Assembly (NCBI GenBank): GCA_003249795.1
Contig: QKHZ01000188.1
Coordinates: forward strand, 1 to 64,000
From: a bacterium
GTDB lineage: Bacteria > Planctomycetota > SZUA-567
Reading direction: 5' to 3'
Length of the DNA stretch: 64,000 nucleotides
Made by a program: the position numbers and the translations under genes. Positions 1-8,821 of this stretch are shown piece by piece (position 1 is the first letter of the stretch; the number at the start of each line of letters is the position of its first letter). The notes under the pieces are model-generated. The model searched no databases. It was given only the letters and a program-made list of their open reading frames with translations, and was not told where the DNA came from.

Positions 1-147
1 GCAGAACTGCAGGATCTTTCCAGTCAGTCCAAAAGATTTACGTGACCGCGACACGAAAAACCCAAAGGTTAAGTGTGGGTATCACTTTGATTAAGTTAAG
101 GCGGCGGAGTTTTTTTTTGCCGAGTGGAATGAATCAGACGGTATGCG

Positions 148-177
148 AAAATCCCCGGAATTGATCCGGGGATTTTT
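148..177. terminator. Bidirectional rho-independent terminator after the STAS gene
   Basis: A perfect 12-bp inverted repeat (AAAATCCCCGGA / TCCGGGGATTTT) with a 5-nt loop is flanked by T-runs on both strands. It lies 54 nt past the stop of the minus-strand STAS gene and should end the partner-switching operon. The first 120 nt of the window hold no gene that I can see. Confidence 0.85.
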
Positions 178-230
178 AATGATCGTTGCTGGTAGACGTT
201 TAAATCAGTGCAAAGGGGGAGTGCGCTGAG

Positions 231-575
231 TTAGAACTTCGCCAGAGCCGCATCGATATCCGGTTCGATCATGAAGATCTGTGAGAGCCCCAGAAGGTCA
301 AACACTTCACGGACATTTTCTGTCGGGTTGACAAGGACAATGTTGCCGCCTCCCTCTTGGGCGACCGACAGCGAGCCGATAAATACACCGGCACCAGCTG
401 ACGAAATATATTCAACACCGGTCATGTCTGCGACGATGTTAAAGACATTCTTTTCAAAAATCGATTGGATAGTTTCGTCGAGCTGCTCGAACGTGTGTGC
501 ATCCAAAAAGCCTTCAAGCGTGAACAGGTATGCATCATCCCTGAGCGGCTTGGTCTGAATGTTGAGTTCCGGCAT
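231..575 (-). CDS. STAS-domain anti-anti-sigma factor (RsbV/SpoIIAA-like)
   Basis: A single STAS domain of 114 aa. The motif YISSAGAGVFIG is the conserved segment whose serine is phosphorylated by the cognate anti-sigma kinase. In the family, the unphosphorylated form binds the kinase and frees its target sigma factor. I place the start at ATG 575 (MPELNIQ), one base after the kinase stop codon (TAA-G-ATG) with AAGGGGG upstream; the longer reading runs back into the kinase gene. The close spacing suggests translational coupling and equimolar production with the RsbW-like protein. A strong terminator follows. No sigma factor of the SigB type is next to it, so the output target is unknown. Confidence 0.9.
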   Translation of the reverse strand: MPELNIQTKPLRDDAYLFTLEGFLDAHTFEQLDETIQSIFEKNVFNIVADMTGVEYISSAGAGVFIGSLSVAQEGGGNIVLVNPTENVREVFDLLGLSQIFMIEPDIDAALAKF

Positions 576-576
576 C

Positions 577-1023
577 TTATTGTCCCCCTTCGATCGGTTT
601 TCTTGCATATTTTACCATGCGTAATTCATTGCGGAGTCCCTGGACGAACGTATAGCTAACCTCATCCATGATCTGGCGCATTAAAAATAATCCCAGCCCG
701 TTGCGTCGCCCTTGCTTGACATGTTCCGCCATGTCCGGCACTTCGATTGTCTGCGGGTTGAATTCCCGTCCTGTGTCTGTGATGACAATTTCAAAACGGT
801 TGTCGTCAGCCATCAGGGCAATGCGGATATCGCCGGGCTCCGGCTCTTCTTCGTACGCATGCTCCATGACGTTGGCAACCGCTTCATCCACAGCCAGGAT
901 CACGCGATTGACGCATGATGTTTCCAGGCAATGCGAAGCAACATCCCGGACGATCTCGCGTATGCGGACAAGGTGGCGTGTGTCGCTTGGTGCAACGAGC
1001 TCCTTGTGTACCGATTCCGCCAT
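577..1023 (-). CDS. RsbW/SpoIIAB-like serine kinase anti-sigma factor
   Basis: A 148-aa GHKL ATPase (HATPase_c_2). Visible boxes are the N-box DEAVANVMEHAY near residue 47, the G1 box ITDTGREFNP near 84 and the G2 box NGLGLFLMRQIMDEV near 110. Proteins of this type phosphorylate a STAS partner and sequester a sigma factor or another effector. It lies between the SpoIIE-type phosphatase (226 nt upstream) and the STAS gene (1 nt downstream), giving the three parts of a partner switch: phosphatase, kinase, antagonist. The partner is either an ECF/SigB-type sigma factor elsewhere or a non-sigma output; the sequence does not say which. Confidence 0.9.
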   Translation of the reverse strand: MAESVHKELVAPSDTRHLVRIREIVRDVASHCLETSCVNRVILAVDEAVANVMEHAYEEEPEPGDIRIALMADDNRFEIVITDTGREFNPQTIEVPDMAEHVKQGRRNGLGLFLMRQIMDEVSYTFVQGLRNELRMVKYARKPIEGGQ

Positions 1024-1249
1024 CCAGTTCTCCTATGACAACTTTTTCAAACAGCCTGCCGGTGCGGCGGACAATGCATGAAAAAACAGTTATCTTTCTT
1101 TCGACTTTATGAGCGCGACTGCATGCCATTTTTTAACTTGCCACAGCGCGGTCGTACAAGCCATATAACAATATCAGTGTTTAATTCGTTTCAGCTTCTT
1201 TTACAAGTGCGTCGATACCTCGTTTTGCCTATTCGGCGCGTCTCTCCGA

Positions 1250-3316
1250 TTACATCACGCGGAATGTGACGATGGTAATGTCGTCATGCTGTTCGGCGTT
1301 ACCTTTATGCCGTTCCAGATCTGCTAACAGTGTAGCGACAAATTCTTTACTGTCCAGATCATTATGGCGGCGGACAAACTCATAGAACCGTTCGTCTGTA
1401 TACTCTTCATTGTATTCATTCATCGCTTCAACAACGCCATCGGTGTACAGGACGATGCGGTCGCCTGATTGCAGACCGATCTGTTCTTCCTTGATAGTGC
1501 GCTGGAAGACCTTGCCCTTGTCGAAGCCGAGGGCAATACCGCTGGGGTTGATCTTGTCGAGTGTGCCGTCTGTATGGATAATGACCATCGGGTTGTGGCC
1601 GGCAGACGAGCAGACCATCTGGCGACGGCGGACATCAATGACCAGATAGAACGCCGTGACAAACATGCCGCGTTTGATGTTGGCGGCGACGATTGCGTTT
1701 GTTTTTGTCAGGGTATCGGCAGACGACAGGTTGTCCAACGCCACGAAGTGCAGGATCGTACGCGTGGTGGACATGACCATACTGCCCGGGATGCCTTTAC
1801 CCGAAACGTCTGCGACGATGAGCCCCAGATGTTCGCCACTGATCGGCAGGAAGTCGTAGTAGTCGCCGCCGACTTCTTTTGCCGGTTTATAGACGGCGTG
1901 CATATCAAAGCCCTTGACGCGCGGGACTTTTGGCGGAAGCAGTTTCATCTGGATTTCGCGGGCGATGTTCAGTTCGTTTTCCAGACGTTCTGCTTCTTTC
2001 TCGCGTTCATGCGCGATCAGCAGGTGACGGGTCATGTTGTTGAATTCGTTCGCGATAATACCGATTTCATCGGCAGAGTGGGCGCGCGTGGCGTGGGTCA
2101 GATCACCGTCAGCGACGATGTTCATGTCCTTGATCAGTGCGTACACTGGCTGGGTTACAATTGAAGCGACGATGATACAGATGATGATGACAATCACCAG
2201 TGTCGCAATACCGATACCGTAAAGCATGCGGTTTAAGCCGTTGACCTCGTCTTCGACCGACTGTGCGTCAATGGCAAGAACCGCCTTACCCAGTTCAGCG
2301 CGTCCTGATGTAACCGGAACCGTAAACGTCAGGATTTTGTGTGTTTTACCATCGGTTTCGAGAATCCCCGCACTGACTTCGATTTGTGAACGGGTCAGGC
2401 TAATAGGCTGGTTGTTCAGGGAGATCGTATCCAGAGAGACGTTGCCCAGCCAGTTCTGGTTGCTGATTTTGACTTTTCCTTTAAACGGCATCGCTCCGGC
2501 AATAAACACGGCGCTGGTGTTTGATGAGTTTTCTGAGCCGGATGCGGTGTCAAGGATATAGGCGTCGAGGATTTCGTTCTTAAAAGGTTCGCCGTTGCTG
2601 TTCGGATATCTGATGAAGTGGCTCAGCAGTGAGCCGTCTTCACAGACTTTTCGTAACTGTTTTTCGGTCAGTCGTTCGCGTAAATATTCTTCCGGTGTTG
2701 TGCCTGCCGGAAGTTTGATCTCCGCAAGGTTCATGAATTCCTGCTGTTCAATCAGTTTGAGGCTGATTGGCCACATCATTTCCGCCGCCTCGCCGCTCAT
2801 GGCCGCGTTGTTGGCTTTCAGCATCGGGCGTGCAGCTTCGGCAAGCATTGAGACGCCGGAGGCGCCATTTTTGAGGATTTCATTCAACAGCATTTTGCGG
2901 GTGTGTTGTGCCGCCAGCAGGACATATGCCGCCAGCGCAATCACGAGGATGCCGCCTACAGGCAGACAGAATTTAAATGCCAGACCCATGCGGACTTTTG
3001 CGCGGCCGGAACTCGCATCAGCCCCCGCATCATCTCCCTCGCCGGATTCATCACCATCAGCACGTTTTAGCCGACCGGGTGAAATATTTTTTGGCGGCCG
3101 GCGTTTGACTGTCGAGTCTTTTGAACTGTTGGTGCCGGGACGACCGCGTGTTTTCGGTTTTGCCGGAGCACTTTTGCCTTTTGTTTTCGGCGCTACGGTT
3201 TTCGGACGACCGGGAGCTACTGTTTTCGGCTTGAGCGGCCCGTGGGCTACCGTTTCGTCGTGTGGTGTCGGTTGGTCGGTTTGGTCATTGTTTGCCAAAT
3301 GATTGCCCTCATCCAA
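1250..3316 (-). CDS. Membrane sensor PP2C (SpoIIE/RsbU-type) serine phosphatase with HAMP domain
   Basis: A 688-aa protein. Residues 1-110 are a disordered, Lys/Pro-rich cytoplasmic tail with repeated KTVAP units and an AT-hook-like core TRGRPGT near 56-62. A membrane helix at about 115-136, an extracytoplasmic sensor region at 140-365, a second helix at about 367-388 and a HAMP linker precede a C-terminal SpoIIE phosphatase domain (about 470-688) with metal-binding GGDYYDF and VADVSGKG and the terminal DDITIVTFRV. Family members dephosphorylate STAS proteins, here most likely the one encoded downstream. It follows rimO after 46 nt. ATG 3316 lacks a clear ribosome site; a TTG at residue 7 preceded by GAGGGC is an alternative. 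Confidence 0.9.
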   Translation of the reverse strand: MDEGNHLANNDQTDQPTPHDETVAHGPLKPKTVAPGRPKTVAPKTKGKSAPAKPKTRGRPGTNSSKDSTVKRRPPKNISPGRLKRADGDESGEGDDAGADASSGRAKVRMGLAFKFCLPVGGILVIALAAYVLLAAQHTRKMLLNEILKNGASGVSMLAEAARPMLKANNAAMSGEAAEMMWPISLKLIEQQEFMNLAEIKLPAGTTPEEYLRERLTEKQLRKVCEDGSLLSHFIRYPNSNGEPFKNEILDAYILDTASGSENSSNTSAVFIAGAMPFKGKVKISNQNWLGNVSLDTISLNNQPISLTRSQIEVSAGILETDGKTHKILTFTVPVTSGRAELGKAVLAIDAQSVEDEVNGLNRMLYGIGIATLVIVIIICIIVASIVTQPVYALIKDMNIVADGDLTHATRAHSADEIGIIANEFNNMTRHLLIAHEREKEAERLENELNIAREIQMKLLPPKVPRVKGFDMHAVYKPAKEVGGDYYDFLPISGEHLGLIVADVSGKGIPGSMVMSTTRTILHFVALDNLSSADTLTKTNAIVAANIKRGMFVTAFYLVIDVRRRQMVCSSAGHNPMVIIHTDGTLDKINPSGIALGFDKGKVFQRTIKEEQIGLQSGDRIVLYTDGVVEAMNEYNEEYTDERFYEFVRRHNDLDSKEFVATLLADLERHKGNAEQHDDITIVTFRVM

Positions 3317-3362
3317 AATAATGATAATAGAATGATCCGCCTGCCTGCCCTCGGGTACTGGA

Positions 3363-4799
3363 CTACAGTGGATTTGCCTTCATATCATACCCAACCTGTT
3401 CGGTGAGGCAAGCATGAAAAGATTGCCCAGCGTAAAAATTTGTACCTTGGATAAAGATTATTCCATCCACCTCCGGTGCCTCGCACCGGGAGCGGGCGAT
3501 CCAGGTTGTGTCATCCAGTGCCTCGTCAATGAGGATTTCTGTGGTCTGTCCGATCCGGCTATGCAACCAGCTAAAGGCGATATCCTGCTGCGCCTGCATG
3601 AGTTTTTCCACGCGGGAGTCGATGATTTCAGGGGCAAGGTGACCGCTCAGGCTGGCGGCGGGAGTATCTTTTTCCGGCGAATATCCGAATACGCCGAGGT
3701 GGTGGAAATGCCCTTCCTTGACAAACGCGAGCAGTTCCTCAAACTCATCTTCGGTTTCTCCTGGAAATCCTGTGATCAGGCTGGTGCGCAGCGTAATCGG
3801 GTTTTTCGCGGATTTGATCTGACGAATCACGTGTTCGATACGCTTGCGATCGACATGCCGGTTCATCTCTTGTAACAGGCGCGTATTGATATGCTGGATC
3901 GGCAGATCGATGTAGTGGCACAATCGCGGTTCGCTTCCGATCAGGCTGATGGCCTCGTCAGACAAGTGCGCCGGATGCGCGTACAGAACCCGGATCCAGC
4001 AGTCGCCGGTTACCTTGAGCAGCTCTTCCAGAAGACGGACAAGGTCGTAACCCTCGTTACGGTCGCGGCCGTAATTTGCCGTATCCTGCGCAACAAGCAC
4101 CAACTCGCGCGCCCCGCCGTCAGCCAGAATTTGCGCTTCTTCAAGAATACGCGAGGCCGGTCGGCTTTTCATCGGGCCACGGATAATGGGGATGGCGCAG
4201 TACGAACATCGGTTGTTGCAGCCGTCAGCCACGCGCAGATAGGCGTATGACTCCGGCGTTGTTAGCAGTCGCGGCGCCAGTTCGTCTTCCTGAACCGGCG
4301 TATTGTCATGCCCGCGCAGCCCGCAGGCGGAAACGGCTGGTGCGGTTTCGTTCTCAGGCGCACTCATTGCCGATTGCAAGAGATCACTAACGTGCTCGCT
4401 GATCTTCGCGGCGGCATCAAGTCCCCAGACGCCGTCAAGCCCTTTACATAATGTATGGAGAGTATCGCCTTCGCGCTGGGAGAAGCAGCCCATCGCGACA
4501 ACCAGCGGGAAACCGGTTTCGTCTTTGAGGCCGATCATTTCGTGTAAAACGTCGAGGGACTCAGCACGCGCCGACTCGATAAAGCCGCAGGTATTCACGA
4601 GGATCACGTCGGCGTCTTCAGGTGACGGGGTGAGGGTGAAGCCGTTTTCGGCGAGGTTGCCGAGGGCGGTTTCAGCGTCAACACGGTTTTTGGCGCACCC
4701 CAGACTAATGAGGGCGATGCGTGCAGGACGTTCTTCCTGCGCCTGATGTGTTGCAGAGGAGTTGCGTTTCGGTTTTTTTGGTCGTTTCTTTTTTGCCAT
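3363..4799 (-). CDS. rimO: Ribosomal protein S12 methylthiotransferase RimO
   Basis: A radical-SAM methylthiotransferase that adds a methylthio group to an aspartate of ribosomal protein S12. The N-terminal UPF0004 domain has ISLGCAKNRVD and VNTCGFIESA. The radical-SAM CxxxCxxC cluster is in DGCNNRCSYCAIP, and a C-terminal TRAM-like region covers about the last 65 residues. ISLGCAKNRVDAE points to RimO rather than the tRNA enzyme MiaB. I chose ATG 4799 (MAKKKRPKK); an upstream in-frame TTG at 4841 would add 14 residues of non-conserved sequence. The first 25 residues are a basic Lys/Pro/Arg extension. Length (478 aa) is slightly above the family norm. Confidence 0.93.
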   Translation of the reverse strand: MAKKKRPKKPKRNSSATHQAQEERPARIALISLGCAKNRVDAETALGNLAENGFTLTPSPEDADVILVNTCGFIESARAESLDVLHEMIGLKDETGFPLVVAMGCFSQREGDTLHTLCKGLDGVWGLDAAAKISEHVSDLLQSAMSAPENETAPAVSACGLRGHDNTPVQEDELAPRLLTTPESYAYLRVADGCNNRCSYCAIPIIRGPMKSRPASRILEEAQILADGGARELVLVAQDTANYGRDRNEGYDLVRLLEELLKVTGDCWIRVLYAHPAHLSDEAISLIGSEPRLCHYIDLPIQHINTRLLQEMNRHVDRKRIEHVIRQIKSAKNPITLRTSLITGFPGETEDEFEELLAFVKEGHFHHLGVFGYSPEKDTPAASLSGHLAPEIIDSRVEKLMQAQQDIAFSWLHSRIGQTTEILIDEALDDTTWIARSRCEAPEVDGIIFIQGTNFYAGQSFHACLTEQVGYDMKANPL

Positions 4800-5068
4800 G
4801 GGTGGGTTATACCGCAAAGCCCCTGCAGGACGCAAGCCCAATCCGCAAAAGCCTGCCGCTTGTTTTCAATTTGTGCATTTGCCAACAATCCATCCGTTTA
4901 TGAACCACACGCAATGGCATACAGCATCCTTGCTTAAATTGGACGGATTTGCTATATAGTTAGGAACGTAGCTATTTGGGGGGCACGCCACCGCACAGTA
5001 CACAGCATAAGCCTGTTTTCCGGAGAGATGAGAATCCGGATATACCGTGAGTATGTTAGGATGCAAAA

Positions 5069-5512
5069 TTGAAGACTTTCTTCTGGCTTGTAGCCAAAGC
5101 CCTTTTGGCCATGGGCAATGCCACTGGATTCACATACAATGAGATCAATATTATTGTCTTCTATGGCATAATCCCACTGATTTACGCCATAATGATCGAT
5201 AAGATTTTACGAAGATGGGTGGTCACTCCACTCTATTCACTCATTATAATTGGTGTCGTTATTTTGACAGATTTTGGTGCCTTCTGCGACTGGTTCTTTG
5301 GTGTCAATGCCAATTTCTTGAGTGCCTTTGGGTTAATGGGAATCGATTACATCGTTGCATCAGTGGTTATCTGTATCATCATACCACTGATCGTCGGGTT
5401 GGCACTGTTCCGATTTTCCTATTGGCCGGTGGTGAAGCGGCTTATAAAAAGAAGCAAAGAGAAGCGGCAACACAACCATACAACCAAGCCTGTCCCTCCT
5501 TCCGAGACGTAG
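5069..5512 (+). CDS. Small multi-pass membrane protein, unknown function
   Basis: A 147-aa protein with hydrophobic segments near residues 25-43 (IIVFYGIIPLIYAIMI), 52-70 (LYSLIIIGVVILTDFGAF) and 90-115 (YIVASVVICIIIPLIVGLAL), ending in a basic cytoplasmic tail (KRLIKRSKEKRQH). I recognise no family. The start is TTG 5069 with AGG 8 nt upstream. It is the only plus-strand gene between two minus-strand units, so it is transcribed alone. Codon use looks ordinary. Confidence 0.6.
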   Translation: MKTFFWLVAKALLAMGNATGFTYNEINIIVFYGIIPLIYAIMIDKILRRWVVTPLYSLIIIGVVILTDFGAFCDWFFGVNANFLSAFGLMGIDYIVASVVICIIIPLIVGLALFRFSYWPVVKRLIKRSKEKRQHNHTTKPVPPSET

Positions 5513-5570
5513 TGTGAGAGAGGTTCTTCGTAAAAGGTTCCACCTGAAAGAATCCGTTATTCTACAAAAC

Positions 5571-5598
5571 AAGCCGCCTGAAAATCTTCAGGCGGCTT
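5571..5598 (-). terminator. Rho-independent terminator of the Gfo/Idh/MocA operon
   Basis: A perfect 12-bp stem (AAGCCGCCTGAA / TTCAGGCGGCTT) with a 4-nt loop. On the minus strand it is followed by TGTTTTG. It lies 34 nt beyond the stop of the minus-strand oxidoreductase and may also end the small plus-strand membrane-protein gene. Confidence 0.85.
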
Positions 5599-5632
5599 GA
5601 AAGCGTGTTGCGGATTTTGATGCGTTATTCCG

Positions 5633-6688
5633 TTATTTCATCTCAAACGGTGTGCCCTTCTTGACCATCTCGATCACGCGAACCACCTCGACCGCTTCAT
5701 CCGTCTTGATCGGAAACGGCACCTTCTCGCGGATTGCCGCATACAGGTGCGACCAGATCATGTGCGTGTCGGTCTTGCTCGCGGGCTCGACCATGATCGT
5801 CGTCCTGCGCCACTTCAGCTTTTCGTCGTTGCCAAACGATGTGTCCAGTGGAGGGGACTTGCGCTCCGCGGTGATCGGGGCCAGTTTCTGATCGGGATCA
5901 AGATACTTGAGCGTGATGTCATTTTCATCGCAGGAGAGTGCGCCGCGCGTTCCGCTGACGATATAGGCTGGCTCAAAGCCGAGTGCGCCGCCGCTGATTT
6001 CGATATCGATGATCCGGCCGTTCTCTCCGCGCATGACGATTTTGAGGTGGTCTTCAGCGTCGCCTGCTGCGGCAACCAGTTTCAGATCACTCCACAGGTC
6101 TTTAAGCGGACTTTCCAGAAACTGCAGGCCGTGGTCGATCAGGTGCGGGCCCCAGTTGTTGAGCTGTCCGCCGCCGCAATCGATAATCGTCTGCCAGTCG
6201 GCACGGCGCTGATATCCGCCTCGGCGGAGCTTGATCTCGTAGATGTCGCCGAGGATGCCGGAGGCGATGATCTCGCGGATGTGGGCAAAGCCCGGTTCAA
6301 AGCGGCGGTTGTGGCGGAAGAAGAGCTTGCCCGGATATTTTGCATCCGCCTCTTTCAGCTTCAGCGCGTCGGCGTAACGGATCGCGATCGGCTTTTCAAG
6401 GAAAACATACTTGCCCGCTTCCAGCGCCAGAAGTGCGTGCGGCGTGTGTTCGGGCGAGCGGCTGGCGATGGAGACCAGTTCGACGGTATCGTCTTTGAGC
6501 AGTTCTTCGATGGTCGCATATGTTTTGCATCCGTCGTACTTGCCTTTCATCTTGTCGCAGCGGTCGCTTTCGGGGTCGCATGCGGCGACGATCTTGAATT
6601 TTTCCGGGAAATTGGCGAGTTCGCCGCAGTGCATTCCCCACCCTGCGCGGCCGATCCCGACAAGTCCGACACGTATTGCTTCTGCCAT
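5633..6688 (-). CDS. Gfo/Idh/MocA family NAD(P)-dependent oxidoreductase
   Basis: A 351-aa cytoplasmic dehydrogenase. The N-terminal Rossmann fold starts with VGLVGIGRAGWGMH, and the family signature EKPIAIRYADA lies near residue 98. The C-terminal domain carries the substrate-side GGQLNNWGPHLIDH motif. Family members oxidise or epimerise sugars, inositols and amino sugars. The gene follows a sugar-phosphate isomerase/epimerase after 57 nt (AAAGGA before ATG 6688), a pairing common in inositol or sugar-acid catabolism. The divergent AraC regulator probably controls both. The substrate cannot be read from the sequence. Confidence 0.88.
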   Translation of the reverse strand: MAEAIRVGLVGIGRAGWGMHCGELANFPEKFKIVAACDPESDRCDKMKGKYDGCKTYATIEELLKDDTVELVSIASRSPEHTPHALLALEAGKYVFLEKPIAIRYADALKLKEADAKYPGKLFFRHNRRFEPGFAHIREIIASGILGDIYEIKLRRGGYQRRADWQTIIDCGGGQLNNWGPHLIDHGLQFLESPLKDLWSDLKLVAAAGDAEDHLKIVMRGENGRIIDIEISGGALGFEPAYIVSGTRGALSCDENDITLKYLDPDQKLAPITAERKSPPLDTSFGNDEKLKWRRTTIMVEPASKTDTHMIWSHLYAAIREKVPFPIKTDEAVEVVRVIEMVKKGTPFEMK

Positions 6689-6745
6689 TTTTTATCCTTT
6701 ATCCATGATTATGATTAATGATGAAGTTATTGCTTCTCTGCCAGA

Positions 6746-7498
6746 TTACAGGTTCGCCTTGATAAAGTCGAGACTGGTTTTCAGATCGACCAGCGGATCG
6801 CGCAGGTGGCAGTCGTGTTCGATATGGATCCATCCGTCCCACTTCACTTCGCGCAGCGCCTTGAGGACTGCGGCGTTACTGAAGCCGTTGTTGCCGGCGC
6901 CCAGTTCGCAGAAGCGGTAGCCTTTGCTCTCTTCGTCAAGACCGCGTTTGGGGTCGTCGAACCAGACGTCTTTCAGGTGCATGACGCTGATACGGTCGTG
7001 ATATTTCTTGACGATCTCGACCGGATCGCCGCCAGCGCACGACAGGTGGCCGGTGTCGAAAACAATGCCGCAGTCGGGGCAGGCGGCAAGGAAGTCTTCC
7101 AGTTCTTTCTGGTTTTCGACACGCTGGTGCATGTGGTTGTGGATCGACGCTTTCAGTCCCCAGCGCTTGCAGACCTTGGCCATGGCGTTGGCCTGACGGC
7201 AGAACTTGTCGAAGTCGGTGGTGCGGCTGTTTTCGCTGGTCGAGAGCCAGACGTATTTTTTGTCAAACGCGGCGGTGAACTCGATGCCGTTCTGGACATT
7301 CATTCCGCGGCAGGTGGAGAAGTCCATGCCGTGCTTTTTGTAGAGAGCCGCTTTGTACATGGCGTCGGCCGCACCGCTGGCTTCCAGACGCTCGGTGCCG
7401 TTAAAGCCCAGTTCTTTGAGTGAGAGTAGGCGGTCCTCAACGTCAAACATCGCGCCGTACCAGACATTCATCCCGTAATCTGCAACCCCGAATTTCAT
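6746..7498 (-). CDS. Sugar phosphate isomerase/epimerase (AP endonuclease 2-type TIM barrel)
   Basis: A 250-aa TIM-barrel protein of the xylose isomerase/IolE-like superfamily. Metal-binding and active-site residues are visible in ASIHNHMHQRVE, CGIVFDTGHLSCAG, VMHLKDVW and WIHIEHD. I set the start at ATG 7498 (MKFGVADYG) because GAGGAG lies 7 nt upstream; the much longer open frame has no homologous look. It is the first gene of a two-gene operon with the Gfo/Idh/MocA oxidoreductase. A cytosolic isomerisation or dehydration of a sugar or cyclitol is likely. Confidence 0.85.
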   Translation of the reverse strand: MKFGVADYGMNVWYGAMFDVEDRLLSLKELGFNGTERLEASGAADAMYKAALYKKHGMDFSTCRGMNVQNGIEFTAAFDKKYVWLSTSENSRTTDFDKFCRQANAMAKVCKRWGLKASIHNHMHQRVENQKELEDFLAACPDCGIVFDTGHLSCAGGDPVEIVKKYHDRISVMHLKDVWFDDPKRGLDEESKGYRFCELGAGNNGFSNAAVLKALREVKWDGWIHIEHDCHLRDPLVDLKTSLDFIKANL

Positions 7499-7718
7499 TG
7501 TCCTGCTCCTCGAATGATCACTTTCTAAAAGAAAAAAAGGCGTATTCAGACGCCCGAAACTGTTTGATCCTGTTCTACTGCTTTTTGTAGCTATCTTCGG
7601 TGCCTCTAACGAAAATACTGAATGAATAATCATACTATAGTCATAAAAATCACTTAAAAAATGGCTAAGATGATGATTCTTTTGTATAATTTGAGTATAA
7701 ATCAGAGAAAGGCGCGCC

Positions 7719-8528
7719 GTGGGTTCACTTACATATTTTGATGGCATCCAGTTCATGGGATGGGGCAACATCCAGCACTGCGACCATCTGCATGACCGCG
7801 TCTTTCCCGACTATTACGGGATTCAATATTCCCACGCAGGCCCGTTCAGCATCAGCCGCGCAGACGAACCGTTCCGGATCGTGCAGGGGCCACACCTGAT
7901 TATCACCTACCCCGGCGTCCGGATCCGCTATGGCGTCTTGCCCGGACAGGAAAGCCGACACCATATGTATGTCTGCTTTCGGGGTAAGCGGGTGGACGAC
8001 TATATCCGCGAAGGATTGCTGTCGGTGGGGGCGGACTGGTCGGTGGTTCCGGTGCGGCACTCGGCAGAGTTTTACCAGAACCTGGTCGGACTGCAGACGG
8101 CGCTGGCAAATCAGGTTTCGCAGTCAAGATGCGTGCACATGCTTGAAGGCTTGCTTCTGCAGATCCAGGAACAGATCACGCTCAGCCGCAAGCCCGGCCG
8201 CTACGCCGAGGACCTCGACCGGCTGGGGCAAGGGCTGCGCAAAAATCCGTTGCGGAAGTGGGATTTCAGGGAGGAAGCCGAAAAAATGGCGGTATCCTAT
8301 CCGCATTTACGACGGATTTTTCAACAGCATTTTTCCTGCGCGCCAAGCCGGTATCTGCTCAGAAGCCGGCTGGAATATGCCGCCAGCCTCCTGCGCGATT
8401 CAAACGCAACGATTGCCCAGATCGCAATGATGACCGGATTCAGCGATGTTTATCACTTCTCCCGCCAGTTCAAACAGTTCAAGCATCTTGCTCCCGCCCG
8501 CTACCGCCGTGAGTTTGTGACTTCGTGA
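7719..8528 (+). CDS. AraC-family transcriptional regulator
   Basis: A 269-aa protein with an N-terminal cupin-like ligand domain (about 1-170) and a C-terminal double helix-turn-helix at about 175-265. The second helix pair shows the AraC signature IAQIAMMTGFSDVYHFSRQF followed by the usual P-x-x-Y/R end (LAPARYRREF). Start GTG 7719 follows AAGG by 7 nt. It diverges from the isomerase/oxidoreductase operon, so it is likely its activator. A consensus -10 hexamer TATAAT lies at 7685-7690 without a good -35, as expected for an activator-dependent promoter. Confidence 0.88.
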   Translation: MGSLTYFDGIQFMGWGNIQHCDHLHDRVFPDYYGIQYSHAGPFSISRADEPFRIVQGPHLIITYPGVRIRYGVLPGQESRHHMYVCFRGKRVDDYIREGLLSVGADWSVVPVRHSAEFYQNLVGLQTALANQVSQSRCVHMLEGLLLQIQEQITLSRKPGRYAEDLDRLGQGLRKNPLRKWDFREEAEKMAVSYPHLRRIFQQHFSCAPSRYLLRSRLEYAASLLRDSNATIAQIAMMTGFSDVYHFSRQFKQFKHLAPARYRREFVTS

Positions 8529-8628
8529 CCGTTTTTAGTTAGGTTTCTTTCTTTTGATATGAAAAATCTGTCAGACAACGATATATTTCATCGAGTGAAA
8601 GATTTTTTACTTTTCTTTGCTGATTTTG

Positions 8629-8657
8629 TTGACGAACCGGGATTGGTTGGGCATAAT
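8629..8657 (+). promoter_or_regulatory. Sigma-70-type promoter of the flagellin gene
   Basis: TTGACG at 8629-8634, a 17-bp spacer, then CATAAT at 8652-8657. The predicted leader is about 155 nt and ends in AAGGAGGG before ATG 8822. No sigma-28 (TAAA/GCCGATAA) motif was seen in the same stretch. Confidence 0.6.
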
Positions 8658-8821
8658 TACAGTAGGTAATAGTAGCGACGCGCAGGCGGCAACCTGTGGA
8701 CTTCTGTCACGGATTCAGGAATTGCCGAACAAGCAGCAGAATTGTAGTGATGAGTAAAGTGCTGTGAGAGGGTGTAGGGCGCGCGTTAACCAAAGGCAGT
8801 TGTTCTAAGGAGGGAACGATC

